Positions 11,395-24,575 of a stretch of 64,000 bases of DNA are shown piece by piece. Origin of the DNA: Guadua angustifolia (Eukaryota > Streptophyta > Magnoliopsida > Poales > Poaceae); the NCBI GenBank assembly GCA_036346375.1, contig CM070515.1:19428423-19492422 (forward strand). The letters are read 5' to 3'. The translations under genes and the position numbers were made by a program. Numbering within the stretch: the first letter of the stretch is position 1; the number at the start of each line of letters is the position of its first letter. A model generated the notes under the pieces. It worked only from the letters and a program-made list of their open reading frames with translations, ran no database searches and was not told where the DNA came from.

Positions 11395-14300
11395 TTAAGT
11401 GGTACTACTACAAGACAGATGGTTAAAATCAGGTACTTGATTGTAAGTAATTCCATTTTATTTGTGCAACTACATATTGTGATTAATTGCCATTTTACAT
11501 CTGGATGCTACTGTACTAACCAAGTACTACTCTTTGCAGCACAAAAAGCACGAACATCCTCACTCCAAGAGATTAATACAAGCTTTCCAGTATACATCTG
11601 ACCACATGTCAGCTGAAACTACCAAAATTCAAGATTAGTTCTGGGTTCTGAATCAACTGATTAAACTAGTACAGTACCACTTCATCTGGCACCACATTTG
11701 GCAAAAGTTACATAAATTCACCGTATTGAAGACACTTGTTTCCTACTCCATAACTCAATCGGTGGCATCATTGACCCTCTCCCACAGTTGCTGTCTCTCA
11801 CTAGGGTGTGCGTAGCTGTGCAATAGCACCTGCAGTCCACAGGGCGACTACATGGCATCGCTACATACCGCTGCGTCCTTGGTACTGCAGCTCCCTCGGG
11901 TGGGACAGGGTTTCCTGTGGCAGTCGCAACATCACATGATACTAGAAGATGGATGGCTTACATCGTGTGTGGCATTGTAAGTTTGTAACATCAATTTTAA
12001 ATTGGCACTGTAGCACATGAATTTAGACCGTTAGCTTTAAAAATAGACGCTCAAATTTACTGTGGGGGGTGCAGTTTGCAAACTGGACCTCATCTCTGTC
12101 CCCTCAGGTGTGGGTCTGCGCAGCTGGCTGCATTGCATGCCTCGTGCGTAACGTACGACGTTACGGTGCTTTATTTTATAAATAAACTAGCAACGACGCA
12201 CACTGCAGAAGCATACATAAATAAGCTAGCAACCTGTATTCTCGATTACATTGGTGTGTCTCTCAGCTGATTTTTTTTTTCTCTGCCTCGTGATTGGTCT
12301 TTTGGTGGTCTTAAAACATATGCTCTTGTCATGTTTCCGAAAAGGATCGAGGTAGAGACCTTGCTTAGCGGATGGGAATGATTGGTTTGGACGCTTATAA
12401 GACCAATTGATTAGTGTTCAATTATTCGTTAAATCATTTGGAATATATGAGGTACGTACGTACTATGCATACGCATTGCCAGTTAAGTAGTAGTACTTTG
12501 CATGCCGCTAGCTAGCTAGGCTCCAAATGGAAGGTTTTATTTGCACGCTTGAGCTGGCTGGGTTCGTGCTGTACATACATACCTGCATTTTGCTTTGTGT
12601 TAGCTTAGACAGGACACATGTACAACGTACGTTCTCTTTGGCACTGTAGCTAGCATTTTAATGACAAGGTCCTCATTAGATGGACCAGTACTGGCTTCCT
12701 CGTTGATCAAGACTTAAGACAGAACAAATTATGTATGACTTGTTTTATCTTCTCTTGAAAAATTACATGTTTCTCCTAGCTGTAGGAGATTGGACACACC
12801 GGATGAATTCTGAGACGATTACCCTGAAATTGACGAAGACAAAAAATACAGTATATATACAAATCTTCTTTTAGATCTTCTTACTGACATGCATGTGCAT
12901 GTAATCTGCAATACATATAGTAAGCGTGCCTAGTGACATGCAGCAGTGTACTGAAAGAAGTCATCAGATATTCAAGATTTGCCAAAGCAAGCAGCTAATG
13001 ACCCAGTTATTGAGAAGGCCAGAGAATTATCAGATTGTTGGGAGCTACAGACCGAATGCAGTGTCACCCGGACCTCGTCCCTCATTATGCGATCGAGAGT
13101 GGATGCATATATAGCATGTGTATTTCGCTTCATTATGCTTGGTCTCATCGTTATCTGAATTCTGAAACAGCAATCAACTACTGTATGAATACACATACTG
13201 ATACAGTAGGCTAGTAGTGCAGTGTTACCATAAAGTTAGTAGTATATGAGAGACCGCTCATGGTAAAGGTAAAAACAGGCCAAAACAGATGTGAGGAAGT
13301 ACACAGCCAGTGAAAAGTTGCAAATGTCACACTCGAATATCCCTAGTATACATCAAACAGGATTGCTTAGATGTCACCCAACCATGCTTGTAAATCTTGT
13401 TTGAACATGGTTGTGCCAAAAAAATAGAAAGAGAGTTTGACTGCCTTTTTCAGAACCTAGCTTTTTTGCTTGACCACATCTGTGTTTGCATGAGGTAGAA
13501 GTAACAGGTTAAAGGCAAACAACTCTAACCACTGTCTACAACATAATTGGATACAGAGCCAGCAGTTAGACTGCTGTCTAGAGGTTTGGACGACATGGAG
13601 ACAAATGTTGCGTTGTTAGGCTAAGGAATTTTGTGGGGTTCCCTTGCTTTATAACTGTATCAGGACAGGAGCACACAAGCTTTGGAAAAGATCAATACAA
13701 GGGAGAACAAACAAGAAGGGGATCAGCGCATGATCTCCATCCAGCGGCAAAATATCCCCAGTGAGAGTAATCAAATCAATGCCCCTATGGGCCTCAATGT
13801 TTAATTAAAACTTCAGTTGCTGTACTTCAACAAGGTCTCAGTTAACTCATATGACCCTGGCAGTGTACAGTAGTACTGAATTTCGTACACCATCTCACCT
13901 AAAAGACAGCTACTTCAGAACAGGGTGCACTTTTTTACTTACTGTCATTCAATACAGCACAAACTTAACCTTGTACTTAGTGTGTAACTTTCACAATGCA
14001 TATAAAACAACCGCAAGAGTCACTTCTCGTACTGAATAGTATTTAACGCATCAGTTCCTCTAGACATATCTAAATCTACAGCTCAACAAGAACTGGTCCA
14101 GGAAATTGAAGTCATTTCGGACTAGATGCATTGGAGTTTGGTTGTGTGGGCAAGAAAAACAAAATTAATGGAGGGTCCCTCCTGTAAATTGATGGATCGA
14201 CCAGACACTACACAACGGGAGGGAGGCTACTGTGCAATATGTTTGGCAATGCCAAAAGGAATGTGAGGACCCACCCGGGGTTGAAGAGCTAACGCAATTA

Positions 14301-14972
14301 TTCTCCCCAGCTTCTGTTCCACACACACATATATAAAGCTCGTGCATGACGATCTTGCCCTTCGCTTCAAACCAAAGGAATCCACTTTGATCAAACGCAT
14401 TGAGGTTGCTTTCCTGTTAAATCTCGCTATCTGCAGGGTCGATCTCCATGCGGCAATGCGCCATGCATGATTGTATTGTCTGCTTCGCATTGCTAGTTTC
14501 TCTGCGTACGTAGTCATTTGGATTAATGCTATCATCGAAGCCGACCGTACTGTGTCTATAATAACTTTACTACTTTAGTCTGTACTAATTTGTACTGCCT
14601 CATGCTGACATGCTTTCTGCTGATTACAGTTTATGATTACTTGCCATTAGCTTTAATTGATTTCCTTCAAGCAAAGGCATGGACTAGCTTGTATTTTTCA
14701 CAAGTACTATACGGCTTCATTACTGTAGTTATCTGTTTAACTACTCATCCCTGAATTTACAGGCAAGCTAGCTAGTCTCCTGCTCTGATACATCAGTGTC
14801 GATATAGTTGAACTCAATTGTACCATGGCTCAGTAGCACTTGCACACTCGCAAGCTAAGTCCCTGTTACGTCTACATGGGGTGATTTGGATGCTTGCCTG
14901 CAGGCGTTCGATCGATCTTGCTGGCCGGACATGTAAATCAGCAGCCATGTCGCCCTGCCCTCGATAAGACTC
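11395..14972. other. Intergenic, no gene recognised
   Basis: A low-copy-looking AT-rich stretch with many GCTAGCTAG and TGCATGCA words, typical of grass intergenic DNA. No ORF above about 100 codons carries a recognisable motif. Confidence 0.4.
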
Positions 14973-16129
14973 TGTTAGTGTAACTCGTATATAGTACTTT
15001 AGGATTTGGAAAGCAATGTTAGATGAATCAAGAAAGGATTATTATTTCTACTTTTTTTTCAGAGTAGGATTTCTAATTGTTTTGAAGGAAAACTAAAGAG
15101 GATATATAAATTCATGTGTTATGCTCTCATATACCTTCTTATGTATAGCAGTCCTTCTGGATCGGATCAAAGTTTTATGAGATATAGCACGAGCGTGCAC
15201 AATCTCAAAAATAAAGAAGATAAATCTCGTAGATAGAACAAAAATGATGACGTTGAAGCAACCACGATGAGAGAGAAAGAATAACATAGCCTCTAATCAT
15301 CTGAGTCATGCGAGTTATTTGCCAATGGCAAGTAATCATGAAAAGTATCTGAAGAAATCAACGAACCGTATACCTTCATTGCACAACTTGTATTATTGTC
15401 ACTTCAACACAAACCCATCATCAGTTTGTCAGCGATTTTTCCATATATAATTCTTCTAAATCTTTCCATAATTTCTTTGGTGAATTCTCCTTGATCACTG
15501 AGTACTTTATCTTATTGGAGAGACATAGATGATTGTACTGGCATCCTTTCACTCCATCACCTTTCAGTCTTTAGCAAACGCCTTTACTAGTTTATCCCCT
15601 TCAAGAGCAACGATTACCTCTTGTTAGACAAGGACATCCTTAGCATACATTGTCACACGTTGAAATTTTCTCCACCATCAAATTTCTCCACTTGATTTCA
15701 TATTGTTGACATCGATCTTGATTTTGTGTTACTTGAGGTTTATCAACCTTCTCATAAATCTGATTAATCAGACACTGGCTCTGATACCCTTTCTTATGCG
15801 TTGCAACTCTAGATCGGATCAAAATTTTGTGAGATATAGAACGAGCGTGCACGGTCTTAAGAACGGAGAAGATGAATCTTGTAGACAGAACCAAAATAAT
15901 GATATTGAAGCAACTACAATGAGAGAGAAAGATTCGGCGAAGTTGATAGCAAATAATCCTCTTGTGCACCTCTTGCTTTGGATAAGCTGGTTTATGGCTC
16001 CTTATTTCTTCTCCAAAGCAAATAGGAATCCTACTCCCAAAGTAAAGTTGTAATTCTAATCCTATTAGAATTCATCTAGCACACCTTTCCGAATCATAAA
16101 ATACTGTATATAAGTCACCATAATTAACA
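14973..16129. mobile_element. Rearranged, degenerate Ty1/Copia element with outward-facing LTR starts
   Basis: Two LTR starts face outwards: plus from 14973 (TGTTAGTGTAACTCGTATA) and minus from 16129 (TGTTAATTATGGTGACTTA). Two same-orientation (minus) LTR 3' parts lie at about 15137-15290 and 15790-15960, sharing GATCGGATCAAA and CGAGCGTGCAC. A minus-strand tRNA-iMet primer-binding site (reads GGTATCAGAGCCA) lies at 15777-15788. A gag remnant follows it. The element is old and partly inverted, so one simple copy cannot explain it. Confidence 0.6.
15370..15776 (-). pseudogene. Copia gag remnant
   Basis: Immediately downstream of the minus-strand primer-binding site the reading frame gives VEKFDGGENFNV followed by a stop where Copia gags have Trp, then QCMLRMSL. 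Further down are pieces resembling LWKDLEELYMEKSLTN. This is the typical N-terminal gag (DUF4219/UBN2 type) that packages Copia RNA. Stops and frameshifts show it is dead. No protease, integrase or reverse transcriptase follows, so the interior was largely deleted. Confidence 0.6.
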
Positions 16130-16445
16130 CATTGGGGTGGTTATGGAGGACCCAAGTAGCCAAGGATCCACAAACCAACTCATTCAAAGCAAAGGGGTGC
16201 ACGAGAGGATTAGATGCTAGTTTATTCTTTAGCACTAGATTCTTATATAGGACAACGATCCAAGAATTCTAAAAGGTTCGAGAAGGTTGTCAGAGAGTGA
16301 CAATCTTATACTCTTTTGAGGTTGTGCTTAAAAGATTTACTATCGGTTTTACTAAACCTTTTTCTCTCATTGTGTGATTGTTTCAACATCATAATTTTGG
16401 TTATGAGATTCATTTTCTTGCTTGTGATCGAATTGTCAGTTGTGC
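16130..16445 (+). repeat. Copia LTR-like 3' fragment, plus orientation
   Basis: The words CTCTCATTGTGTGATTG, TTTCAACATCATAATTTTGG and GAGATTCATTTTCTT match the minus-strand LTR at 15830-15935, but here on the plus strand. It appears to be a third, inverted piece of the same Copia family. Confidence 0.4.
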
Positions 16446-17428
16446 ATATCGGTATGCATGCATGAGCCTCGCATGTAGGAGCCCTGACAAGATCAGCAGC
16501 TCAGCACCACGTAGGTAGCTAGCCAGTGCATGCTATGTTGCTAATATCTTGTGCTATATATGCATACGCACGTACGTACAAACTCGTGCAGAGCAGAGAA
16601 GGGGGCAAAATGTATGGAACACTCCAATCATGATCGACTGTTTGATCTGCTATTTGGCGATAAAAGTGGGAGCTTTGGTAGGTCCAACCCTCACATGCTC
16701 TCCTCCTTGGTTCCTCACCAACCGCGATTTGCAGTGCCATAATTCAGCTCTGAAACAGGTGGTAATTTGAGCCACAGTTTTGCAGTGCTCGATCAATCAA
16801 ACACGAAACATTATGACATTATGTACATGCATCAATGCATGTACGTACTCACAAAGTACACAACATATATGTGTGCGTATCCCAATCCAATGCATTGCAA
16901 GATGTATGCATTGTATCATCTGTGTGCTTCTTGTTTAGCTAAGCTAAGCTATAATCTTGGGAAGCCATGCATATATATATCGAGTCCCCGGCCCTACCAT
17001 ATGAGCACATGATGGGCAAGTCAATTTGTAATCTCTTGAAGAACCTACGAGGAAATGGAACGCTTGGCTTTTAATTTGTTACTGCAGGCCAGGCAGGCAG
17101 GCAGCTGGCAGCCATGGCCCCTGGCCTGATGGCCTCCCTCACCAAAAAAGCGAGTACATACACGAAAAGCAGCCGTGGCTTACTCTCATATACCCGTAAA
17201 CATCTTTTTTTGTTTTGTTTCATATAAACACGCATGGTTCGGTAGAGATTGTACTTAGATATATAAGCTGTTCGTCCTGTTGCGTCTAATATGTTTTGTT
17301 TAACGGCGTGGGAATGGGATGGGTGGGGATAATGATGGCCGGGGAGAGACAGAGGGATCTGAAACACATGCGAGGCTCTCGGGGGAAAAGGCCAATGCAG
17401 CCGGCAATCATCATTGCCATATCCATAT

Positions 17429-17465
17429 CGTTCGTTCGTTCGTTCGTTCGCTCGCTCGCTCGTTC
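17429..17465. repeat. (CGTT)n(CGCT)n microsatellite
   Basis: A run of CGTT units passes into CGCT units. It generates spurious SFVRSFVRS-type ORFs in the forward frames. Confidence 0.9.
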
Positions 17466-17854
17466 AATCGCCAGCTGCTGCAGGCAGTCTACATGGCCCG
17501 CCCCGCCCCAAGTGCGCGAGAATCTTATTAATCATTCAGAAGTACGCGCAACTACATGAACAGGACGTTGTGCTGCTAACTCCCATGAGATTCTCGCTTT
17601 AGGCACGGTGGATCTGCGTTGCGTTGCTCTCCCCACATAAAGATCGAGGCTTTGAGTAGGCTAGTTAGAGCATCAGCTCATGGAGACTCGTCAACAAGAG
17701 ACATGATGCAGGCCGGCCGGGGCACCCAACTGGTTAATTGCAGCGAATTCAGGATGTCACACGGGGCTCTGCATTTTCTTCATGGCATCCTGAGTCCTAA
17801 CCATGCATGCACATGCGGTAGTTTCTTAATTTTGTCCTGGAAGAGTTACTAGTT

Positions 17855-17895
17855 GATTAATCGGAGTGAGTAACTGACTAATCGGAGTGAGTAAC
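17855..17895. repeat. 21-bp tandem duplication
   Basis: Two adjacent near copies of GAYTAATCGGAGTGAGTAAC. Its function, if any, is unknown. Confidence 0.75.
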
Positions 17896-20264
17896 GACGA
17901 TCGATCGAGCTGGAAAGCACCAGACAAATCGAGCCATCTTTCGCAAACGGTACGTCTTGCAGAACCAGCTGCATGCTACTTCATACCCCAAGTGCCCACG
18001 AGTCCTTATCATTCGCTAGCTCGCCTCTCCATCGCCTTTAGAAGATGACATAGGACTATAGGAGTGCTCACAAGTCACACCACTGCTCATCTGAGCTCAT
18101 GGATGCAATATTCCCACGAGATTCTCTCGTTGGCCTAGGCAGATCTCCTTGCACGATAAATCTAGTAATATTATTTTTCCCATATGATATATAAATTCAA
18201 ATATCTTTGTGTGTTTTAGCGGTCAAAGATTTAAAAGATTAACTGTACTCATTCTAGAACGCTATCTAGGAAAAGAACTGAGGGACATATTACATTAATA
18301 TTGGTGGGTGGCTGCACGTTTAACCTGGCCTTAACATGCGTAAAAATTATGCTTTTCACACTTGGCGAGATCTTTGCTTATATATAAACTCCTGAGTGTA
18401 CATACTTCCACCTCCAGTATACCATTGAAATGATATTGTTATACCTTTTTATCCTTTTAAGTATACTCTAATACTGATTATAAGATACTCTAAAGTGGGT
18501 TTCACGAAAAAAATTCATTAAAATCAATCCTTTATAACATAATTTATTTATATATTTCTTTTCCATATGGAAAAAAATATATAAAAAAAATAAAGGGTAC
18601 TAATAAAGTTTTCTCAACTACGTCACATTAGAGTACAGGACTGCTTATGTGACCTCCAGTTAAAAAAAGGCTACTTTGTACCGGACAATCAGTAAGTAGT
18701 ACTGTATGTTGACTGCTCCATCCGCATGGCATGCACGTTTTCTATAGGCCAGTACGCCACAAGACAAAACAAAACTGTCACATAGGTATGACATGACCAC
18801 AAGACACAATTTGTACGCACATCGCCTTGCCACGTCACATAAATTAATACTGCACTATTTACACGCTCATGCTGCTAGCTAGCTAGTCCTGCATATTTGT
18901 CGATCATACGTGCATGCATGTGCATGTGCTAGCTTCTGGTAACCACGAAGCTACGTACGTCATGCACGGACCCATCTCCTGACATGCCCAGCTAGTTGTA
19001 GAGATGCAAGCGAGGCAGCTACTGCTAATAATCTACTGTACAAACTAAAACCTTTAGCTAAGCTACTCTCTAGATGGCTTGGTCACTTTCATAGTTGCAT
19101 TAGGTTATACTATATTATACTATATGTATGTGATGATTTGCTTGTGTTGCGGCTGCACGTTGGGCATGCACGGGGATTGCTTTTGGCTAATAGTACATAA
19201 CTTAAGTCGGTTTGTACGTAGCATCCGTATCATTTTGCATCACAATGCAGGGCCGGGTCGATCGATGCAGGGGCCTACCATAACGTGAAGGGGAAAGCTA
19301 GCTAGCTAGAGAAGCTGAGTACTTTTTAAGCCTGTCTCACTGTATGTATGTAGCTCTTTGTATATTTTTTATTTTATTTTTATGTTATTTCGAATGAAAT
19401 CTTAAATCTAATCTCTTTTCTTTTCTTGACCGCGAAAGCATTGGTAGACGATAGTATCATCTACCTCAGCAGATGGTCAGTACCATATAAACCCTTATGC
19501 TGAGCTCAGATACCATGGTACCACCTCCTAACGAGTTCAGCGGGTACCTGCCGAGCCAGGGGACCGTAGCGGGCGACGCTGTTTCTGCAGTCAGAAATGG
19601 GATCATTTTTGTAATTTTATTCAAACAAAAGCCAAATTTATATAAAAAAATATCAATGTGATTGTGGCCACCTAATCTAAAGCTTCTGATTACTCGATGG
19701 AAAGCGAGACCGACAAGAATGATCTCCTCCAGCTGCAGAGTTTTCTTTTCGATGTGCTTGTACGAAGTGAAGGACCACCAAAAATTATAGAAAGTTTTTA
19801 GTTGGACTATATCCCATCAGCATTTTTTCCCCTTTAACAGCTCATTGGGTTTAATGCAGAACAAAAGGCATACAGATCAGGTTCAGATTTTGTGTGTTAA
19901 GCAGTTTGCTTGTTTAGAGATCCTTCACATGAAAAAACTTTTTTAAGGTCGTGCCCCACTCCACATCTTATCCTGTTTGTGATCCAGGCTATGATCGAAC
20001 GGCTGCGACAGTCATCGACACACATGAGCTACGCACTCATCATTTTTAAAAAGGCACTGACGTCGTTCACATGCTGAGCACTCGAAAGGTTCCTCGTGTT
20101 AGACAGCGCAAGTGAAAGACATGGAGATGTATTGCATGTTCAGATCGGCCTAGAAATTTGTCCCAGGCGATTAACACGACCGATTGTACGGGTGCAAAGT
20201 TTAATGGGGAAAAATGATTGTAAATTGTTCGACGAGATGATTAGATCTCTGTCTCATCTATCAA

Positions 20265-20345
20265 TTACTCCTTCCGTTTTTTTATAAAGCGTATTTTGAT
20301 TTTACATAAGGATTAAGATTGCGTTAAAATTGAGAAAGATACGAG
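20265..20345. repeat. Stowaway/mariner-like MITE end fragment
   Basis: TACTCCTTCCGTTTTTTTAT followed by AAAGCGTATTTTGATTT resembles a grass Stowaway terminus (CTCCCTCCGTxxxAAATA). The opposite end was not found. Confidence 0.35.
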
Positions 20346-21400
20346 GGATCACCTAGCGGCTCAAGGTGCGCTTGGTGATAAGTCCTATTGCATGCATTCA
20401 CTCAGCACAAGTATCATACTAACCAAGTCTGATGACTCAGTCCTGTAGATGAGTGATAATTATGTTTTTATCATTGCATAAGGTTCTAATCTTTATATGC
20501 TTTGGACGAGGTGAACACCATCACCCTAGGCTCCATTTTACCAAAAACATACCAACGTTCAGCAGGACGATGATAATCGCCATGTTTTTACCAATGAGTG
20601 TAAATAATATGTCACATATTGCTATAGTGTGAGTAGTATAATAATAATCTATCGTCTAACCTAGGGGTTTTGTTGAGGTGAATATGGTATGACAATCAAC
20701 AACGGTTTTATCAATAGTATTTATAGGATCGTAACTATTAACCAGTTTATTACAAAAAATATTTAACCAAATTAATTATGCATCCTATTAATTATGAAAA
20801 TAATATACATATATATAGTACTAGAATCAATATAATCAAGAATGTGACTGCCTTCTTGCTCATAGTCATCATAATTATCAACAGGTTTCGAGCTTTGGAC
20901 AAACATTTTTATCAATAAAAATATTCTCCTGAAATACTGAACGAAGTGCCAGTGTGAGAGAGAAAATTAGGGTCAACACAAATAGTATTGAAACATATAA
21001 AAGAAAAAAGCCGGAAATGGTGAAAATATTTCATTTGAATTGTGAGAGAAGTTTTTATAGGATGATGTGTAGTGATTATGTTGGATTAGGTTCCCTGGAC
21101 TTTGTTTCTCTGGATTCATATAGGAATTTGGGTTGAATGACTAGGAACAGGTTTGGTGTAGGGCTAATAATGGTTCGCATGGTGAATTGGATGTGTGAAA
21201 TGAGGTTCGCTCAGTGGTTTGAACTGGATGAAGTTTAGGATGGATTCGGATGAATCCCAAACATACCCAACAATTTTTTATTTTCATTTGGACTTGATTG
21301 AAAAGATCTTAAGCAGATGGAAGTGAACCTATTTGGGCTCGATGAATAGTTGTGAGCCTTAATGAATAGTGATGTCCTTGCTGCACTACTACAGAATAGG

Positions 21401-21722
21401 TCATCACTGCCGGTTCGTCCATGCCATTACTGCCGGTTATGGGCGCCGGCAGTCATTGGTCGGCAGTGATACTCGGGGTTATCACTGCCGGTGAGAACGG
21501 CGATGATAATAGATATCCTTGCCGGTTCATTATACAACCGCGATGATATTAGACTATCTCTGCCGGTTTACACTAGCATCCGGCAGTGATACTCAACTAT
21601 CTCTGCCGGTTCAACCTAGAATCTGGCAGTGATATATGTATATCTCTGTCGGCTTATACGATGAACCGACAGTGATCTGTGTATATCACTGCCGGTTCCT
21701 AGACGAACCGGCAGTGACAACC
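21401..21722. repeat. CACTA left subterminal hairpin array
   Basis: Repeated 13-16-bp units (TATCACTGCCGGTTC, ATCTCTGCCGGTTCAAC) occur in both orientations, forming GCCGGTT...AACCGGC hairpins. They are arranged next to the CACTA terminus, as expected for transposase-binding sites. Confidence 0.8.
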
Positions 21723-23861
21723 GAATTCTGAAAAAATTTGTAGATGTACTTCATAGATTACTCTACCTATGTATAAAATTGCAGGTTCAAATTCAATACA
21801 TATGAGAACATGAAATTTTTCATTGGAAAAGTTGGACACGCAGTACTCCATGATCAATGAAGAAGAAGAGCGGGAGGAAGCCTATAGACAGTGGTACGCG
21901 AAAGAAGACAGCAACCAAGTCCCAAGTCCATTTCAAGCGAGCATGTCTCGTCATGGCTTCGCCTCTCGGTGTACCGGACGCTCTCGTATCCTTGGAATGT
22001 CCGAATTGTAGTTGACGGTCCCTGAGCCAACAATTTCAACTGAGTGCAGTCTGTCTCCGTACACATCATGTGTCTACACAACCAATCGCCGAAATTATCT
22101 CTGTGCTCTCTCGCGAGCCAACCCTCTGACCTCCCTGGGTTTGTTTTGGATAGCACGTTCTTGTGCATGTCGACATATGGGGCCACCACAACTGATTGTT
22201 CCAAAACTGCGAAATGTGCTTGTGTAAATGCAGCTAGATTGCTAATACGTCTTGATTTTCGCCTAGTGTCCTTTTCCTGTAGCCTTCCCTCATGCCGAGA
22301 TACAGCACACCAATCGGTTTGAGATCCATATAATCGACGCAGAACTCAATGACCTCCTCGGTTCCCCGACCATCGGCAATGCAGCCTTCCCGTCGATTTG
22401 ATTCTGAACATATTTCTTTATAACCCCATGAATCTCTCGAAGGGTACATCGATGTAAAAATATGGGACCAAGAATTCGTATCTCTTTCACAATGTGAACA
22501 ATGAGATGGACCATAATATCAAAAAAGATGGAGGAACACATCTCAAGCACGCATGTGAGTGTGAACCACGTCTTCTGCAGCTTGTCTAGTATTAATGGAT
22601 CGATGGCCTTCGTGAAATCGCGTTGAAGAATGAACACAACTTGATAATTGGGTCTCGGACTTTCTCGGCAGAACCCCTAATTGCAATTGGAAGCATCTGT
22701 GTCATCATCACGTGGCAATCGTGAGACTTCATACCAATTAACTTTAAGTCTTTCATTGAGACTAGTCTCTTTATATTAGCGAGTAACGAGACGGAACTTT
22801 GATTCCGTGCAAGCATTCATAACGCTAATTTTCTCTTTCTTGCTCAAAGTGTAGCAGTGCGGGAAGGTACTTTTTGCTGTATCCATTTCTTCGTGATGCA
22901 GCTCCTTCCTCGATATCATATCGAGGTCCATCCTTGCTTGAAGTGTATCTTTCGTTTTGCCAGGTATGTCCAGTAAGATACCAAGCAAGCTGTCACACAC
23001 GTTCTTCTCTATGTGCATGACGTCGATTGCGTGTCGAACTTCCAGGTGCTGCCAATAAGGTAGGATCCAAAATACTGATTTCTTTTCCACAAAGGAGCCT
23101 TATCCGGAAGTCGGAATAGATGTCTTGCCGGCCCTTTCCGTGAATAATTGTAAGGTCCTTACAGCGGCAAATATCTGTTTCCCGTCGATTCTTGAGCTAA
23201 TGCGTCTCCTTTGTCCCGTCAAAAGCTCTCTTATTATTGCGGTATGGGTGATCCTTACGGAGGAACCTACGATGCCGCATGTAAGCCATTTTTCATTTGT
23301 TCTTGACCACCGGCTAGTCAGATCATCCGAGCCATCGGACGATCCGTTGAAGCCTTTTGTCGTGCGGCCCGACAAGTTGCCAAGAGCGGGATAATCATTA
23401 ATGGTTACAAACAATAATGCCCGTAGGATAAAGTTTTCTCTTTTATACTCATCCCATACACATACACCATCGGTCCACAATATTAGAAGATCTTCAACCA
23501 ATGGTTTGAGGTACACATCGATATCATTGCGAGGTTGCTCGGCCCTTGGATCAATAGTGGCATCATAATGTACTTTCGCTTCATGCAAAGCCAAGGAGGA
23601 AGGTTGTAGATGCATAAAGTCACCGCCAAGTCTTTGGACGACTACTCATGTTGCCAAAAGGATTCATCCCATCTACTCAATCCAACCTTATATTCCTCAC
23701 ATCATATCAAAGCGCTTCTTATATTTTCGCCGATGTTCCTCCATTGCACGAATCGCCAGGTGTCTGAGCATTCCATCCTTCTTACGCTCTTCGGCGTGCC
23801 ATCGTAGCAATTGGGCATGCCTTTTGTTCGCAAACAATCGCTTCAGACGGGGGATTATAGG

Positions 23862-24512
23862 TGACGAGGGCTGGGAACTCCTTGACCGGCTGGCGTACGG
23901 TCAACGGAGCCCCCAAGCTCGGAAGGCCCCGACCACGACCTGGGTGCATACTGGAGCGCTCGACCTAGAGCGCTGTGGACCGGGTTTGACCTCGCTGACC
24001 TCAAGCTCAAAGCGGGATCTCGTTCAAGCCTCGGTCCGCCAGGATTTGGATCGAACATCCGGACCGACGATTGCGAGAGCGGGTCGAGGGATGACTCGAG
24101 TCGCAGCAAGCTCGGGCGATTCTTGCCGCCCTTAAGGTGCATGAAGGCCCCCTCTCCGAGGATGGCTCCCGGCCGTTGCGTGCAGAGGAAGTATAAAGAC
24201 CAAGGATGCATGAGCTCCGAGACACGGAGACAACACAACACACAGCAGACTCGAGTTAGGAATCACCATTCTTGTCTTAAGTTGTAAACACCGCTCTGTA
24301 CACCCAGATAACAAGAATTACCGCCATGAGGCGGCGGAGTAGAGCTATTACCTTCACGGGGCTCGAACCGGTATAAACTCTTGTCTCGTGCTCGTTGTCG
24401 CCTTGTTCACCATCGCCCGATCGACTTTCTTCCTTCGTTCGAGTAAACGCAGCTCGGGTCCCATAAACTCTCGACTACCTCTTTTTGCGGTTGACGATCC
24501 CGATCGTCGGCA
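23862..24512 (+). repeat. 5' LTR of Gypsy no. 1
   Basis: 651 bp, with TATAAAG at 24192-24198 as the likely promoter core. It ends GATCGTCGGCA next to the primer-binding site at about 24515-24530. It aligns end to end with the 3' LTR, with many small indels. Confidence 0.9.
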
Positions 24513-24514
24513 AT

Positions 24515-24530
24515 TGGCGCCACCGTGGGG
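24515..24530 (+). other. Primer-binding site of Gypsy no. 1
   Basis: TGGCGCCACCGTGGGG lies 2-3 bases after the 5' LTR, where a tRNA 3' end would prime minus-strand DNA synthesis. The tRNA cannot be named with certainty. Confidence 0.6.
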
Positions 24531-24575
24531 CCCGATTGTTTTGCTCTTTCGCAGAACGACACCAAGACTCCTGTG

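Larger units (their letters stand above)
16446..21383. other. Intergenic, no gene recognised
   Basis: About 4.9 kb of AT-rich DNA rich in GCTAGCTAG, TGCATGCA and CGATCGATCG words. It contains two small tandem repeats and a Stowaway-like end (listed separately). No ORF has recognisable similarity. Confidence 0.4.

Noticed and set aside
17296..17602. SFVRSFVRSLARS-type ORFs
   Set aside because: Produced by the CGTT/CGCT microsatellite; no start context or family.
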